Shown here in pieces: positions 13,060 to 24,697 of a stretch of DNA of 64,000 nt. The DNA comes from Impatiens glandulifera (lineage: Eukaryota > Streptophyta > Magnoliopsida > Ericales > Balsaminaceae). Below the pieces are notes generated by a model. That model was not told where the DNA came from. It saw nothing but the letters and a program-made list of their open reading frames with translations, and did not search any database. Position 1 is the first letter of the stretch. Each line of letters begins with the position of its first letter. The stretch lies in NCBI RefSeq assembly GCF_907164915.1, contig NC_061864.1:2034389-2098388 (forward strand). The letters are read 5' to 3'. The position numbers and the translations under genes are program-made.

Positions 13060-14395
13060 CAAGCTGAGCTCAAGGTCGACTCGATTTATTATTTATTAGC
13101 TAAAAGACTAAATTCAAGTTAAACGAGTTTATAAATTTGAGTTCGAGTTCGACTCGAAAGCTTGAATAAAATTAAATTTTAAATCTTGAGATCGAATTAA
13201 AATTAAAATTAAAATAATTATTTTTAAAATAAAAAAATATCAAACTTTTATACATATTTAGCATTCAAAACATGATATTTTAAAATAAAAATATGAAACC
13301 ATAGTAACTATTTAAAATTTCAAAAATGATATATAAAAAAATTCATTTTCTTCTTTGTCGCCAAATAATTTGTTTCTCATTGTAAATAGTTGGACAAATA
13401 AGAAAATGTCAATTTGAATGAAAAATCAATTAGAGCAAGACGAATCATGAATGACAAATAACATCATAAAGAAGATATCGATTTAACAAAAGCACATTAG
13501 ACATTTTAAGTGGAGTCTATTTAGAGAAACTAGTCGATACCAGATATAAACAAGACTATAAATGAAATCATTAAACACCTATAAGGTCTCTAGTCCCTCT
13601 CACTGCAAATATGCATCCCAAGTTGAATGTTTTTAGACATAATAGTCTCACGTTTGGTGTGAATGACGAGAGATTAGTGTCTTCAAATCAAACGACTAGA
13701 TAATCCTCGATTGCCTCCTGTAAAGCAACTACAGTGGAGCCCTGAAATCTCAGATCCATTTTGAAATCTTGTACAATCTCACGAACAAGTCTTTGGAATG
13801 GAAGCTTACGGATCAAAACCTCCGAACTCTTTTGATAGTTACGAATCTCTCAAAACAACAATTTTAGATCTAAACATGTGAGCCTTCTTCACATCTTCAG
13901 TAGTTGGAGAAGTTTTCTAGCCGTCTTGGTCTCCAGTTACGGCACCAATGCCTCCAGTCGATTTCCTAGCAGGGTTTGTTTCGTGCGCGTTATATGAATA
14001 AATGAGAAATAATATAAATAAATAAATTAACATTGTGAATGAGTAAAAGAAATAGTTTAAGTGATCGATTATATGAAAAAATGAAGTAACTCTTGTGAAT
14101 AAGTGAGAGAAATAATGAAGATGAAAAGTCATATAGGATAAAATAAAATAACGTGAATCGTAGATCAACGTGGCATATGAATTTTAAAGAAAAAAATTGA
14201 AGAAAAAAAATTTATTTTAATTTTTAATATTAAAATATTTAAAATATATATTATATATTATTAGACTCGAAAAAGATTGATAAGATATTGAACAAATATT
14301 ATATAAATCGAACTCGTTTTGAATATTAAACGAGCCGACTCGAGCTGTTTAATCAAAGTCAAGCTCAAATCTAACATTGGCAAGCAACTCAAGAA
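13060..14395. mobile_element. Insertion-like segment with inverted GAGCTC/GACTCG-rich ends around a histone H3 pseudogene
   Basis: The left end (about 13048-13160) contains CAAGCTGAGCTCAAGG and GTTCGAGTTCGACTCG. The right end (about 14320-14385) contains AACGAGCCGACTCGAGC and CAAAGTCAAGCTCAAATC, which match the left end roughly in inverted orientation. The interior is AT-rich except for an H3 pseudogene. The segment lies between two promoter blocks that are only ~280 bp apart in the paralogous ERF gene. That supports a secondary insertion, perhaps a non-autonomous DNA transposon. Exact ends and a target duplication were not resolved. Confidence 0.5.
13590..13993 (-). pseudogene. Histone H3 pseudogene, intronless, frameshifted
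   Basis: Minus-strand reading shows H3 pieces in order: RTKQT near 13985, ARKSTGG after a small insertion, a stretch matching SAPTTGGVKK at DNA level, [55 protein letters not shown], and after a frameshift IHTKRETIMSKNIQL, ending at a TAG at the position of the H3 stop. The start codon is lost and there are several frameshifts, stops and replacements. No introns interrupt it. The PTT at the SAP(A/T)TGG position resembles H3.3, but other diagnostic sites are ambiguous. It is a dead copy of a 136-residue histone. Confidence 0.88.
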
Positions 14396-14644
14396 TCGAA
14401 GGTCTTGTATCTTCTTATATAATTTGTAGCTCTAATTAGCCCATAAGTCTAAGCCACTAGCCTTAATAAATTGATATTGATAAAGAGAGGAAGCCACGCA
14501 ACTTCTTAACTACCAAAGAGAAATAATTTATTTTGTTTGCTATAAAGTTGATGAATTATTACCATTGACAAAAATGTAGTCAAGAGAAATTAAAAGATTT
14601 ATTATTATTTATTTTATGTATACACGTGAATGAATATATCCACT

Positions 14645-14866
14645 TGTTTCTGATTCAGAACCTTCTCAGAAACCCTTAATTTAAACAAAATCTTTGAATG
14701 GATTAAAATATTAATCTTCCATTACCCTATATATACAATCCATAATTTCCCCTAACCCTAATCATACTCTCTCTATATATATATCTCTTGAACTTAACAA
14801 CAAGATCATAAAAAAAAGAAAAAGTTTATCTCAAGTATAATATTGTTTGAATCCCAAATTACTAAG
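14645..14866 (+). promoter_or_regulatory. Proximal promoter and 5' UTR of ERF copy 1
   Basis: The TATA element CTATATATAC (14727-14736) sits 130 nt before the ATG. Upstream are CAGAACCTTCTCAGAA and ATCTTTGAATGGATT. The same series (CAGAACCTTCTGAGAA, ATCTTTGAACGATT, CTATATATACAATCC) precedes ERF copy 2, so this block has been conserved since the duplication and probably carries shared control. Confidence 0.7.
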
Positions 14867-15613
14867 ATGTATCAACAAAACGATTTTGACATTGATTTCA
14901 CTCTTCTAGAATCCCTCCGACAACACTTGTTGGGGGAATTCGACGGTCCGGATCAGTTTGTCGGCTTCAACGATTTCTGGTCGCCGGCATTGCCCATTCA
15001 AGATAACTCTTCCGATGACATGTTGGTTATGAGTTTCCTAAATGACTCCACACCAGAGACGACGGTGGTGGTCTCCGATTTTGTAAAACCAGAGCCGGCT
15101 GATTTCTCCTCCTCCTCCTCCAATGTGACTGTTATTGAAGGAAATGGAGTAGTGTCTGGTGAAGTGAAATCGCCGGTGCCGGCGACGGTGACGGTTCCGG
15201 TGCAGGAGAGGCATTTCAGGGGAGTGAGACAGAGGCCTTGGGGAAAATTCGCGGCGGAAATTAGGGATCCGGCGAAGAATGGAGCCCGGGTTTGGTTGGG
15301 AACTTACGAGACGGCGGAGGATGCTGCCCTAGCTTATGATAGGGCGGCGTTTCGTATGAGGGGATCTAAGGCATTGCTGAATTTTCCGCTCCGGATTAAT
15401 TCGGGTGAACCCGAACCGGTTAGAGTCACTTCTAAGAGATCTTATTCATCTCTTCAAAGAACATCTTCTTGTTCTTCTTCCTCTTCATCATCATCGGAAA
15501 GTATTCCAAAGAGAAGGAAGAAGGCGATTGCTGCTATTCCTCAAACACTGAAATTCGAAGTTGGACTGACAGAAGTTCCACGTGGCGAAGATTTATGGGT
15601 TGGTGAGTGGTGA
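14867..15613 (+). CDS. AP2/ERF transcription factor, group IX (ERF1A/ERF13-like), copy 1
   Basis: Single-exon gene for a 248-residue nuclear transcription factor. One AP2/ERF domain lies at about residues 116-175, with [38 protein letters not shown] and [16 protein letters not shown]. It has the Ala and Asp of the ERF subgroup, which binds GCC-box DNA in this family. The N-terminal [13 protein letters not shown] and the acidic [11 protein letters not shown] match group IX ERFs. A Ser-rich tract is followed by the basic PKRRKK, a likely nuclear signal. VKPE at residue ~73 fits a sumoylation consensus and recurs in the paralogue. The C-terminus ends LWVGEW. The ATG at 14867 is chosen because upstream in-frame codons lack an ATG and copy 2 starts at the same point. 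Group IX members mostly mediate jasmonate, ethylene and defence responses. The target genes here are unknown. Confidence 0.96.
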   Translation: MYQQNDFDIDFTLLESLRQHLLGEFDGPDQFVGFNDFWSPALPIQDNSSDDMLVMSFLNDSTPETTVVVSDFVKPEPADFSSSSSNVTVIEGNGVVSGEVKSPVPATVTVPVQERHFRGVRQRPWGKFAAEIRDPAKNGARVWLGTYETAEDAALAYDRAAFRMRGSKALLNFPLRINSGEPEPVRVTSKRSYSSLQRTSSCSSSSSSSSESIPKRRKKAIAAIPQTLKFEVGLTEVPRGEDLWVGEW

Positions 15614-16080
15614 TGACCAGAAAAATGTAACTGTGGAGCAGTGCTTAGATGAGTACTCCCCCAGACCTACTGGTTTCTTTTCTGATGTGAATAGGAAAAT
15701 CGATCGACCATTTGTTTCTTCTTTTATTCTGCTGCTGCTGTAAAACCTCCATATTAATTTTGAAGTCATTGTTTTATTTGGTTATTCCTATAGTTCAAGA
15801 TCATTTTAATAATGTCAACTGTTCATAATTACACTAGTAACCTATCTAATTAAATATAACCCTAGATAGCTCACAAAGTGACATACAAATTATGATGTCG
15901 ATTTACAGTAGATTAATTTGATGTAACAAGATTTATATTAGGTTTGGTTCTACGTACACTTATACATTGAAGGTATAGGAGGAGGATGTTCATTTTTAAT
16001 AATAGAAAGAAGAAGTGGAATTCATTTTATAGTAACACACATGGTCATGTTAGACTATAATTTAAAGTGACTATTTATAT

Positions 16081-16988
16081 GGGAAGAATTTCAATTTTAT
16101 CACTGAACTATAATGGAATATTTACGTATATACTGAACTAATTTTTGTTCGCTCATACCACTGAAGTTGAGATTAATATTCATCTATGTCACTACTCTAC
16201 CAAACTTCTAACCCCGTTAAGTTTATGTTAAATAAAACGAAATGTGGAATTAACATGTCATCTTTTTTAATTAATATATTGACATTTCATCTTTTTTAAT
16301 TAATATATATTATATATATTTTTATTTATTTAAAATTCTAAATAATAAAATATTTACAAAATCATTAATAATTTATCTTTCCTGTCCTAATTAACTAAAC
16401 CCACCATTCTTCTTCTTCGATTCACCTAATCAATCAGATAGATTCACCTTTCTAAAACAGAGATAAGTAAATGATATCCTGATAATGCATTCTTGTTGAT
16501 AATATAAACTTCAATCAATCAGATAGATTCATCTTTTTAAAACAGAACAATAATTCAAAAATATAGGAAGAGAAATGAGAACTAACTCTGAAAAGATAAG
16601 GAAGCATATAGGAATAGAACAAAAACAATAATCCTTTAAAAACAAGAATCGGAGAAGAAGAATGGTGGATTTAGTTAATTAGGGCAGAATAAGAAAATTA
16701 TTAATGACTTTGTAAATATTTTATTATTTATAATTTTAAATAAATAAAAATATATATAATATATATTAATTAAAAATATGAAATGTCAATATATTAATTA
16801 AAAAAGATGAAATGTTAATTTCACATGTTGTCTTATTTAACAGAAACTTAACGGAGTTAGAGGTTTGGTGGAGTCATGATATAGATGAATATTAATTTCA
16901 ACTTCAGTGATATGAGCGAACAAAAATTAGTTCAATGATATACGTGAATATTCCATTATAGTTCAGTGATAAAATTGGCATTTTTCCC
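16081..16988. mobile_element. 908-bp foldback/MITE-like element with long terminal inverted repeats and a 10-bp target duplication
   Basis: The element runs from GGGAAGAATTTCAATTTTAT to ATAAAATTGGCATTTTTCCC. Its two arms (about 16081-16440 and 16640-16988) are inverted copies along almost their whole length, for example ACTGAACTATAATGGAATA on the left against TATTCCATTATAGTTCAGT on the right, and TTAACTAAACCCACCATTCT against its reverse complement. The perfect direct repeat CTATTTATAT flanks it at 16071-16080 and 16989-16998. A 9-10-bp duplication with long inverted repeats points to the Mutator superfamily, non-autonomous. No transposase is present. It separates the two ERF genes. Confidence 0.88.
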
Positions 16989-17499
16989 CTATTTATATTA
17001 TATAGTTTAATTGTAATTTGAATAAAGTATAAGGATACTTTGTAATATTGTTGCATATATAAAAAGGGAGGCAGTTCCCTCAGGATCTCCTACGTTTTGT
17101 AAAATATTTTACTTCTAAACCCTAATCACATCGATTCTCTTCATCTATTCTCAATCGGAATTTTTTGAATAACCTAGAAAAAAAATAATAATGATAAGTG
17201 ATTATTTTGAAGAGATAATGATTATTTTTAGTAAAAAAACTAAAAGGGTATTAATATATATAAATAAAATAAATAAATAAATAAATAATATTTTAATATT
17301 TTGATTAATGAATTGGATAATATAATGAAGGAGAGGGGAGTGAAGTGATGTTTGATTTTATATGGGTTATTTGAATAACTCAAACCGAATAAAACCTAAA
17401 ATAATATATATAATAATTTTGAGGTATAATAACACAATGTATCATAGAAAATGGCCCAAAAAAAATCGAACACATTTTATAGAAGGTGATGAGATTAGC

Positions 17500-18371
17500 G
17501 CGCATGTTCAATGTACAAGAAGAAGAAAAAGTAGTGGGGTGGGACATGATGTCTGTCGTTTGATTGTAGAAGAGGCGTGGAGTTAAGCAGTTGATTAAAT
17601 CCAATCTAGCTATTCTATTATTAACCAAACAATAATAATGTCTGTTTAAATAGAATAGAATATAATAAAAGAAAACGACCCATTAAGCAACGTATGTACG
17701 TTTAGGACAGAGAAAGAAGGGGTTGTTGATACCTGATGGAGACATTTACTTTTGACAAATGAAAATAAATTAATGTTTTTATTTTGTTTTTGTCTTTTAT
17801 GTCCAAGTCCAATGCATATTTGAATTTACATCAAACAGTATCCCCAACCCCACGAGCCCCTAAATTTCCCATTTCATCCCAAACCAACCAATATATATAA
17901 TAATATTAATCGAGCAAACTATATCATATAAATATCATGCTTCACGTATAACTAACACAACAGCACAAGCTGCATAAATTTATAAGATATAAAAGAAGAA
18001 TTCGTATTAAAGCATAACCGGATCTAATTTCGTTAACATTAATAATAAAGAGCAAGTTGTGATCAAATTAATTATTAATATTATTATTATTGTACATGTG
18101 CCTTATATGCCTACTTGCTTCTTCTTATTCTGAATCAGAACCTTCTGAGAAGTCCTAATATATAAATTATAATATTTTCAAAAAAAGCATTTTTATAATA
18201 TCTTTGAACGATTTTAAATATTAATTAATGTTCCATTCACCCTATATATACAATCCTCATTAATCATAAATATATACTCTCTCTTGATCAAGCTTAACTT
18301 TAACAAGATCATCATCATCAATCAAGAAAAAACTATATTGTTTGATTCCATTGAATCCCAAATTTATTAAA
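17500..18371 (+). promoter_or_regulatory. Promoter region of ERF copy 2
   Basis: This contains the conserved distal blocks (about 17530-17870), the proximal CAGAACCTTCTGAGAA block near 18137, and the TATA element CTATATATAC at 18242-18251, 120 nt before the ATG. Unlike copy 1, the distal and proximal blocks are separated by only ~280 bp. Confidence 0.65.
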
Positions 18372-19052
18372 ATGTATAATTTTGATGCTGATTTCTCTCT
18401 TCTTGAATCCATCCATCAGCATTTGCTTGGGGAATTCGACTTTCCGGATCAATTTCTCGGCGGCGACGTCGACAACTACTGGCCGCCGGCACCGGCGTCA
18501 CTTCCCCTTCATGATAACTCTTCTTCTTCCTCCTCCTCCTTCTCCGACGACATGTTCGTTATGGGTTTCCTAAATGATAATAACAACAATAACATTGACG
18601 TCGGCTGTTCCTCACCCGTGGTCGTAAAACCTGAGCCGGCTGATTTCGCCGGAAATGTAGTAGTGACAAAGGCCTTGGTGCCGGCTGAATTGCAGGAGAG
18701 GCATTTCAGGGGAGTGAGACAGAGGCCATGGGGAAAATTCGCGGCGGAAATTAGGGATCCGGCGAAGAATGGCGCCCGGGTTTGGTTGGGAACTTACGAG
18801 ACGGCGGAGGATGCTGCCCTGGCCTACGATAGGGCAGCGTTTCGCATGAGAGGATCCAAGGCTTTGTTAAACTTCCCGCTCCGGATTAATTCGGGCGAAC
18901 CCGAACCCGTTAGAGTTACTTCCAAGAGATCCGCTTCCTCTTCTTCTTCTTCATCAGAAACTATTCCGAAGAGAAGGAAGAAGAAGACGACGACTGTAGC
19001 TGCTGGGGCAGAGTTTCCACGTGGCGATCATCTATGGGTTGGAGAGTGGTGA
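18372..19052 (+). CDS. AP2/ERF transcription factor, group IX (ERF1A/ERF13-like), copy 2
   Basis: Single-exon gene for a 226-residue protein, tandem paralogue of the ERF at 14.9 kb. The AP2/ERF domain (about residues 111-170) is essentially identical in protein to copy 1 and nearly so in DNA, while the flanks differ. It has [13 protein letters not shown] at the N-terminus, a Ser run, [11 protein letters not shown] followed by an Asn run, VVKPEPADF, a Ser-rich linker, PKRRKKK and the C-terminal LWVGEW. The role is expected to match copy 1: nuclear GCC-box-binding regulator of stress or jasmonate/ethylene responses. The ATG at 18372 aligns with the copy 1 start. The near-identical domain DNA with diverged flanks suggests a fairly recent duplication or gene conversion. 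Confidence 0.96.
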   Translation: MYNFDADFSLLESIHQHLLGEFDFPDQFLGGDVDNYWPPAPASLPLHDNSSSSSSSFSDDMFVMGFLNDNNNNNIDVGCSSPVVVKPEPADFAGNVVVTKALVPAELQERHFRGVRQRPWGKFAAEIRDPAKNGARVWLGTYETAEDAALAYDRAAFRMRGSKALLNFPLRINSGEPEPVRVTSKRSASSSSSSSETIPKRRKKKTTTVAAGAEFPRGDHLWVGEW

Positions 19053-19059
19053 CGACTAG

Positions 19060-21835
19060 AGGAGTTATTGTGGAGTAGTGTTACACCCAATCAATGCTCT
19101 TTCCTTGTCAAAAAAACAAAAAAAAATATAAGTGTGAATGATTAATACGGAAAGTAGAAAGTCCGATGGGATGGACCATTTGTTTATTATTTTATTTATT
19201 TATTTCCACTTTGTAAAGCCTCCATATTTGAGACTCCTTTTTTACCTACTTCATTCTAAATTATTTTTACTTTTTTTATATTTTATATTTTATTTCAAGT
19301 TGGATTATTTATAATCATTTAAATTAAAGATTGTTATTTTTTTTGGTTAGACTGAGAATTGAAATTAGAGGCTAAATTACAAATGTGGATTTAAAATTTA
19401 ATTATAATGAAATTGAATATATCTATAACTTTATGTTTTAATTACATAAATTTTACAAACATTAGAATTGTATTTTGTAAATTAATTCCATTTATTTTTT
19501 TATTAAATTTTAAATTTTAATTCAAATTCAAATTATATATCAAAAAATTGTCATCTAACTCACACAACTAAGTTGGGGTTTGATCCCTATAAACCTCGCC
19601 CATGCTAGTTGAATGATAAGGATCGATTGTTCATATCATGTACACTAAAGTGTGTCAATTCTGTAAATTAAGTTTCTTTTATAGATTTATTTGGGTTTAC
19701 ATTAACATTTTATGTTGGATTTTTTTTAATTTATAGAATGTCACACTTCAGAACACATAATATGAAACAATAAAAAAATCCTCCCTTCGAAATATATCAA
19801 GTAATGTAATAGAGATCACAACCTCAGTCTAAAAACATGAACCCAATATCTTTTGTGCATATGGTGGGTGGAGATGATGTGAAACCTATTCACAAACTTC
19901 GATCAATCTTTTCGACCATTTGCGGAGTTTGGGTGTACAATAATTGTGGGAGATTTGGTTCTTGGGAACCTTTTCGAGTATAAGTGATTACAGCAATTTG
20001 TTGGAAGAGTTTAATATTATTAGTAATAATTGATTATTTTTTGAAAATATCATATTAAATAAATAAAAATTTGTGAATCTAGTTTTTTTTGTGATGGTTT
20101 AATAATTCCAGTCATTATCCTCAACTTGAATGTTATTTTTATTAATTCTTACAATCATTACTCTACTTTAAACCTCTTTTTAAAATGTTATAAATAAGAA
20201 TTGAACCCGTAATTTTTAATCCTTTATAAATTAGTTATATTATTTGAGATATCTTAACTAGTTTTTACAACTTAAACATTAGTGAATTATATTAAATAAA
20301 AGTTACATATGGTGAATTATGAGGTTAGTAAAACTTGACCACTTAAAAAAAAATTAGAAAATAAATAATAAATGATCATATTAGTTTTTGTGGTATTCTC
20401 TGGGATAAATTATGTTTAATTCAGATTATTGTTTGGGACAAAGAAATGACGAAAATATCTAAGCAAAAAGAAAAGAGAATAAATAATTATAAGGTGAAGG
20501 CAATGATAAGTTAAGTTTTACTAATTAAAAATAATTATGATAAATTTGAACAATTCTTAAGAAATGTGATAATTTGAATTTGTGGTCTGAATGCGGAGAA
20601 GATAAATAGTATATCATTGAGAAGTCACATTAAAATGTTGACCTTGACTGATGTTTGACCATATATTACCTTATTTGTTTTCACATTAGGGCACGTACGG
20701 GTGGTCTATATATATCCAATTCATTCAATTCAATTCAAGATGACAAATCATTAATTGAACCGGTCACTCTATTATCCAAACATGCTAAATTACTCACAAA
20801 ATTCTTTTTTATCATTCTAATTAAGTACAAAAATACAGAAATATATACTTAGGCCTGTTCTCTTTAGGTTATTTAAAAAACCCACATAAAATCCATTTTC
20901 CAATCAATCACTTCTCATTCATCACATCACTCATATCATTAACCAAAATACAAAAATATCTTCTATATTAAATTATTATTTTATATTTTATTTATAAATA
21001 TTAATATCCTTTAAGTCTTTTTACCAAAAATAATTATTATTTTCTCAAAATCATCACCTATCATCTAAATTTTCTCTCTCTTGATTTTTTAAAAAATCCA
21101 GAACCGAACAAACAAGCCTTTACACAATACACGGCTTGTTTGAGGAAAAGATATTTTTTATTTTACTTTGATTTTACTTGGTTTTATTGAAAAAATTATT
21201 GGTAAAAATTAGGAAAAAAATAGTTTTTAAAATTTCAAGACTAATTTATCCTTTGACTTTAAAGCATATGGTGTAGATGAGAGAATGATGGTTTGTAGAG
21301 AAGATAAAATTAGAGGGTAGTTTGGTATTTAAATAATAAAATTATTTAATTTGATGGTCGATAAAATGTTTGAATTTTTGGATAAAAATTATGTTTTATC
21401 TCAATAACTCTATTTTTATTTAGATAAAATTAGTTTTTGTAGAAGTTTATTTTTTCAGATTTTATTCCCCTAAAATTAAACTCAGACACTATTTATTATC
21501 AAACAAAAACAAAAAATTATTGTATATGTAACAACTCACCCAGTAATTCTCCCACTTCAATTTAAGGAGTTTTTATTAAAAAATAAATATAAGACATTTT
21601 ATTATTTTAATTAAAACTATTTTAGTATAATCATACCTTTTAATCAAATGTAATAATAATAATAATAATACATCTTAAAATAAATGACAAAATCTATTTG
21701 ACAACTTTTTTTCATCTAAATTAATAGGTAATAAGTCTCATTTTAACGTTAATGATTTAATTATTTTTTCTATTCATATTTTCATCCTTGAATCATTATG
21801 CAGATAAGAAATCAAACATTATTTAATTTCCAAAT

Positions 21836-21874
<39 letters not shown>

Positions 21875-24480
21875 TTAAATTTTATTTTATTATTATATAT
21901 TCATATGTTTTTTTTAAAAAAAAAATGTAACTCATCAAACTTATCACTCCTCAATTTTTTTTAAATAAATCAAATTTATTGAATAATCTATCTACAGTCA
22001 AATATCAAATAATACCATGAATGTTGTTACTATGAGAAATAGTACTTTGTTTTGCACACAGTTTTGTACAGGGAAGACTACATACAATACAAATATATAA
22101 TTGGAGGATAATTTAATCACAAGTTGTAAATATATAATGTACTATTCATAATTAATAAAATAATAAAACCGTACGTGGACTTGGTTCCTTTCTTGGGTGC
22201 TGTTTTTTTATATATATATATAAAAATATAATTTTCTAATTAAATTTGATTTCACACTATCAAGTTTTGACTGTTGACACTTCTACTCATACTTACTACT
22301 ATATACTTCAATTCAATTCATTATTGTGGTCCTAAATAATAAGGCCGCCAAATCATTCCCATCCAATAAGTCTTCAAAATTAATAACGGCTTTATTTTTA
22401 CATTTTATTTTTTGAAAATAAAATTATTATTATTATTCTGATTCAACCTAGTTACCAGTATTGCACACAATTATATACCTTTTTTTTTTTTTTTTTAATG
22501 TTAGCTTGGAATTATAATTTAATTTTGAAACTTATAGAAAATCAATTATAGTGTTTCCGGTCCTTGAATATGTGCATTCGAAAAAAATAAAATTCAATCG
22601 ATCCACACCTACGTGAATATATGCGAATAGATTCAGAAGTCCATATTTATTAACAACTCAGTCTCATGCATGCATCCCTTAATTAAACGACTGTTTCTCT
22701 CTAATATATAATATCTTCTGGTTACAAGGAGTAACTTACTAGTAGTTTTTATTCAATCTCTCACAACACTCCTGTATTTGGTAAACCTATAATTAACATT
22801 TGGTGGGTCAAATTCCAGTTTTCAAGTTTGGAAGATCTTTCGATATTAAGATTTCAAATCGGAATTACAATTTCAATGAAATTTATTAATATAGTGTAAT
22901 TTTATAGTTCTAAGCTAACTTATTTTATGTCGAAATTGTAATTTCAAATTTTATTTTTTATATGTTTTTTCAAACAAAATAACTTAATATTTTATCATTT
23001 AAAACACGATTAAAATTTTCAATCGATAATTTTTTTTTTTTAAATTAGAATGTTAAAATATAATATCAAACCAGTATTTATTTTTTATTTTTAGTGAGTT
23101 AACATTTTGAACTATAATATATATATATAATTTAAGAAGTTAACATTTTAAATCGATATATTTTTTTTTAAAAGTTAAAAATGTCGAACCAATATTTTAT
23201 TTTTTAAATTTATAAAGTTAACATAGGTAACCGATATTTTTTTTAATAAAAACAAAACATAAAATATATTTTAACATTTGAGCTATCCTAATTGGTTATA
23301 TCGAATGAATTTTTTTAATAAAATAGATAATATATATTAAAATTGTTTTTATTATATTTTCTTTAAAACAGATAAATTGAAATTTTTTCCAAAATAAAAA
23401 TTAAATTATAATTTAATTTCAATTCTCATGAAATTGGAAAATTCCAATTCCAAACATAACTTTACTGTTTTTTTTCCTAATTTTCCATTTAGGATTTATG
23501 TCCCCGTTGACATTTATGACATTATACTTAAAAAATCTGCAAGAATTAAATAACCATCTTAAAAATAAGTTAAATTGAAACTAAATTTGTGGAGGATCTT
23601 AATGATATAATCCCCTTCAAAAATTGGTTTATGCCACTATTGGCAACGAACACACTGCACACGTCTTCTTTAGTAAAAAAAATAAAGAATATTCACTTTT
23701 ATTTATAATTTATATTTTCTCCAATGTCTATCCTCTTTCGTTTCCCCAACTTAGGGTTTGCTAATCTATTTGGTAATTTCATTAGTTTAAAAATATTGTT
23801 TCATATTTGTTACAATATATTTTGTGCATCTCCTATCAAACAATATTAAAACCAAGTTATAGCTTTTTAAGCTTAACAATATTTATAGAATTGTTACACA
23901 TTCGATAAAATACATAGGACCAAGTGGTAATCTCTTGTCAGACTAAGATTTATACACTCTTAGCTACAACCTGTATGGTGGACTGTATAAATAATTTGAA
24001 TTAATGTACCAAAATATGTGGGCAAGTGTTCAAATATTAACATAACCATGAGGCTATCAAAGAACTTTTAAATCTTTGAAAATCCCTTATTGCCAAAGAA
24101 TGAATATAATAAGACTTTCAATTTATGCTTCAAAATCAAATTTAGTCTAAAAATACATCACATATTAAACTTTTGATAATGACAAATAAGTCTGCTCCAT
24201 TTAGGGAACCTTGAATACAAAAGTTGTTAAAATGAATAAATAATTAAAAATAAATGGAGAGTTATAAACCTTATTTAACTAGCAATTCCAATTGTTAATA
24301 ACTATTAAAACTTAATTATCCTCAGGAAGAATCACAAGTAAATTATAAATGTATGATTAAAATGTTAACATGAGTTTTACATCAAAATATCACCCTAAAC
24401 TTAAATGTAAGACACTAGTAAGAAAATGTTTAATCACAAGTAACAATACTATTACAGAGATTTTAAAATAGAATAACATT
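19060..24480. other. AT-rich intergenic DNA with repeats, no supported gene
   Basis: No coding family was recognised on either strand. The stretch holds a MITE at 20852-21118, an (AT)n microsatellite near 21838-21866, poly-T runs near 22480, and AT-rich degenerate repeats at about 22980-23280 built around GTTAACATTTT and CGATATTTTTTTT. Small ORFs here are open by chance. Confidence 0.55.
20852..21118. mobile_element. Probable Tourist-like MITE
   Basis: The ends are imperfect inverted repeats: GGCCTGTTCTCTTTAGGTT on the left and, read inverted, GGCTTGTTTGTTCGGTTCTG on the right, typical of Tourist/PIF-Harbinger MITEs. Flanking trinucleotides are TTA and TTT, so the 3-bp target duplication is imperfect or decayed. 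The interior of about 265 bp has no coding content. Confidence 0.5.
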
Positions 24481-24495
24481 TTTAACTTTAACTTG

Positions 24496-24625
24496 CAGAG
24501 GCCATCTCAAGAAGATGGCCAATTCAAAAATAAGCGTATGCCACATATAGCTACGTACACACGGTATTCTTTAGTAAAAGGCGAAAGAATAGTTCGCTAT
24601 GTGTACATTGCATGGCTGCGTGAAT
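24496..24625 (-). ncRNA. U5: U5 spliceosomal snRNA, copy 1
   Basis: Minus-strand RNA gene of the U5 snRNP, which holds exon ends in the spliceosome. The invariant loop 1 CTTTCGCCTTTTACTAAAG is complete at 24587-24569. It is enclosed by stem I (GTACACA pairing with TGTGTAC) and an outer pairing GCCAT with GTGGC. An Sm site ATTTTTGA (24531-24524) follows, then a perfect 8-bp 3' hairpin GGCCATCT-TCTTG-AGATGGCC (24520-24500) and a plant 3'-box-like CAAGTTAAAGTTAAA. All parts of a working U5 are present, and this is the best-preserved copy. The 5' end is inferred from TATA spacing. Confidence 0.93.
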
Positions 24626-24644
24626 ATTTGGGAACGCAGCGGAA

Positions 24645-24697
24645 CTATTATATACATGGGGCGGATCTTGGATTAGTGTTGTCTGTCCGATGTGGGA
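24645..24697 (-). promoter_or_regulatory. snRNA promoter (USE plus TATA) of U5 copy 1
   Basis: On the minus strand the upstream sequence element TCCCACATCG (24697-24688) is followed after 33 nt by the TATA element TATATAATAG (24654-24645). This longer spacing is the one known to specify RNA polymerase II in plant snRNA genes. Pol III snRNA genes have about one helical turn less. Confidence 0.9.

Noticed and set aside
19560..19625. GGGGTTTGATCCCTATAAACC and following bases as a SINE
   Set aside because: Only a weak box-B-like word is present, with no box A, tail or flanking duplication.
21121..21500. A second MITE directly after the one at 20852-21118
   Set aside because: The start GGCTTGTTTGAGG has no convincing inverted partner downstream, so no element ends could be defined.
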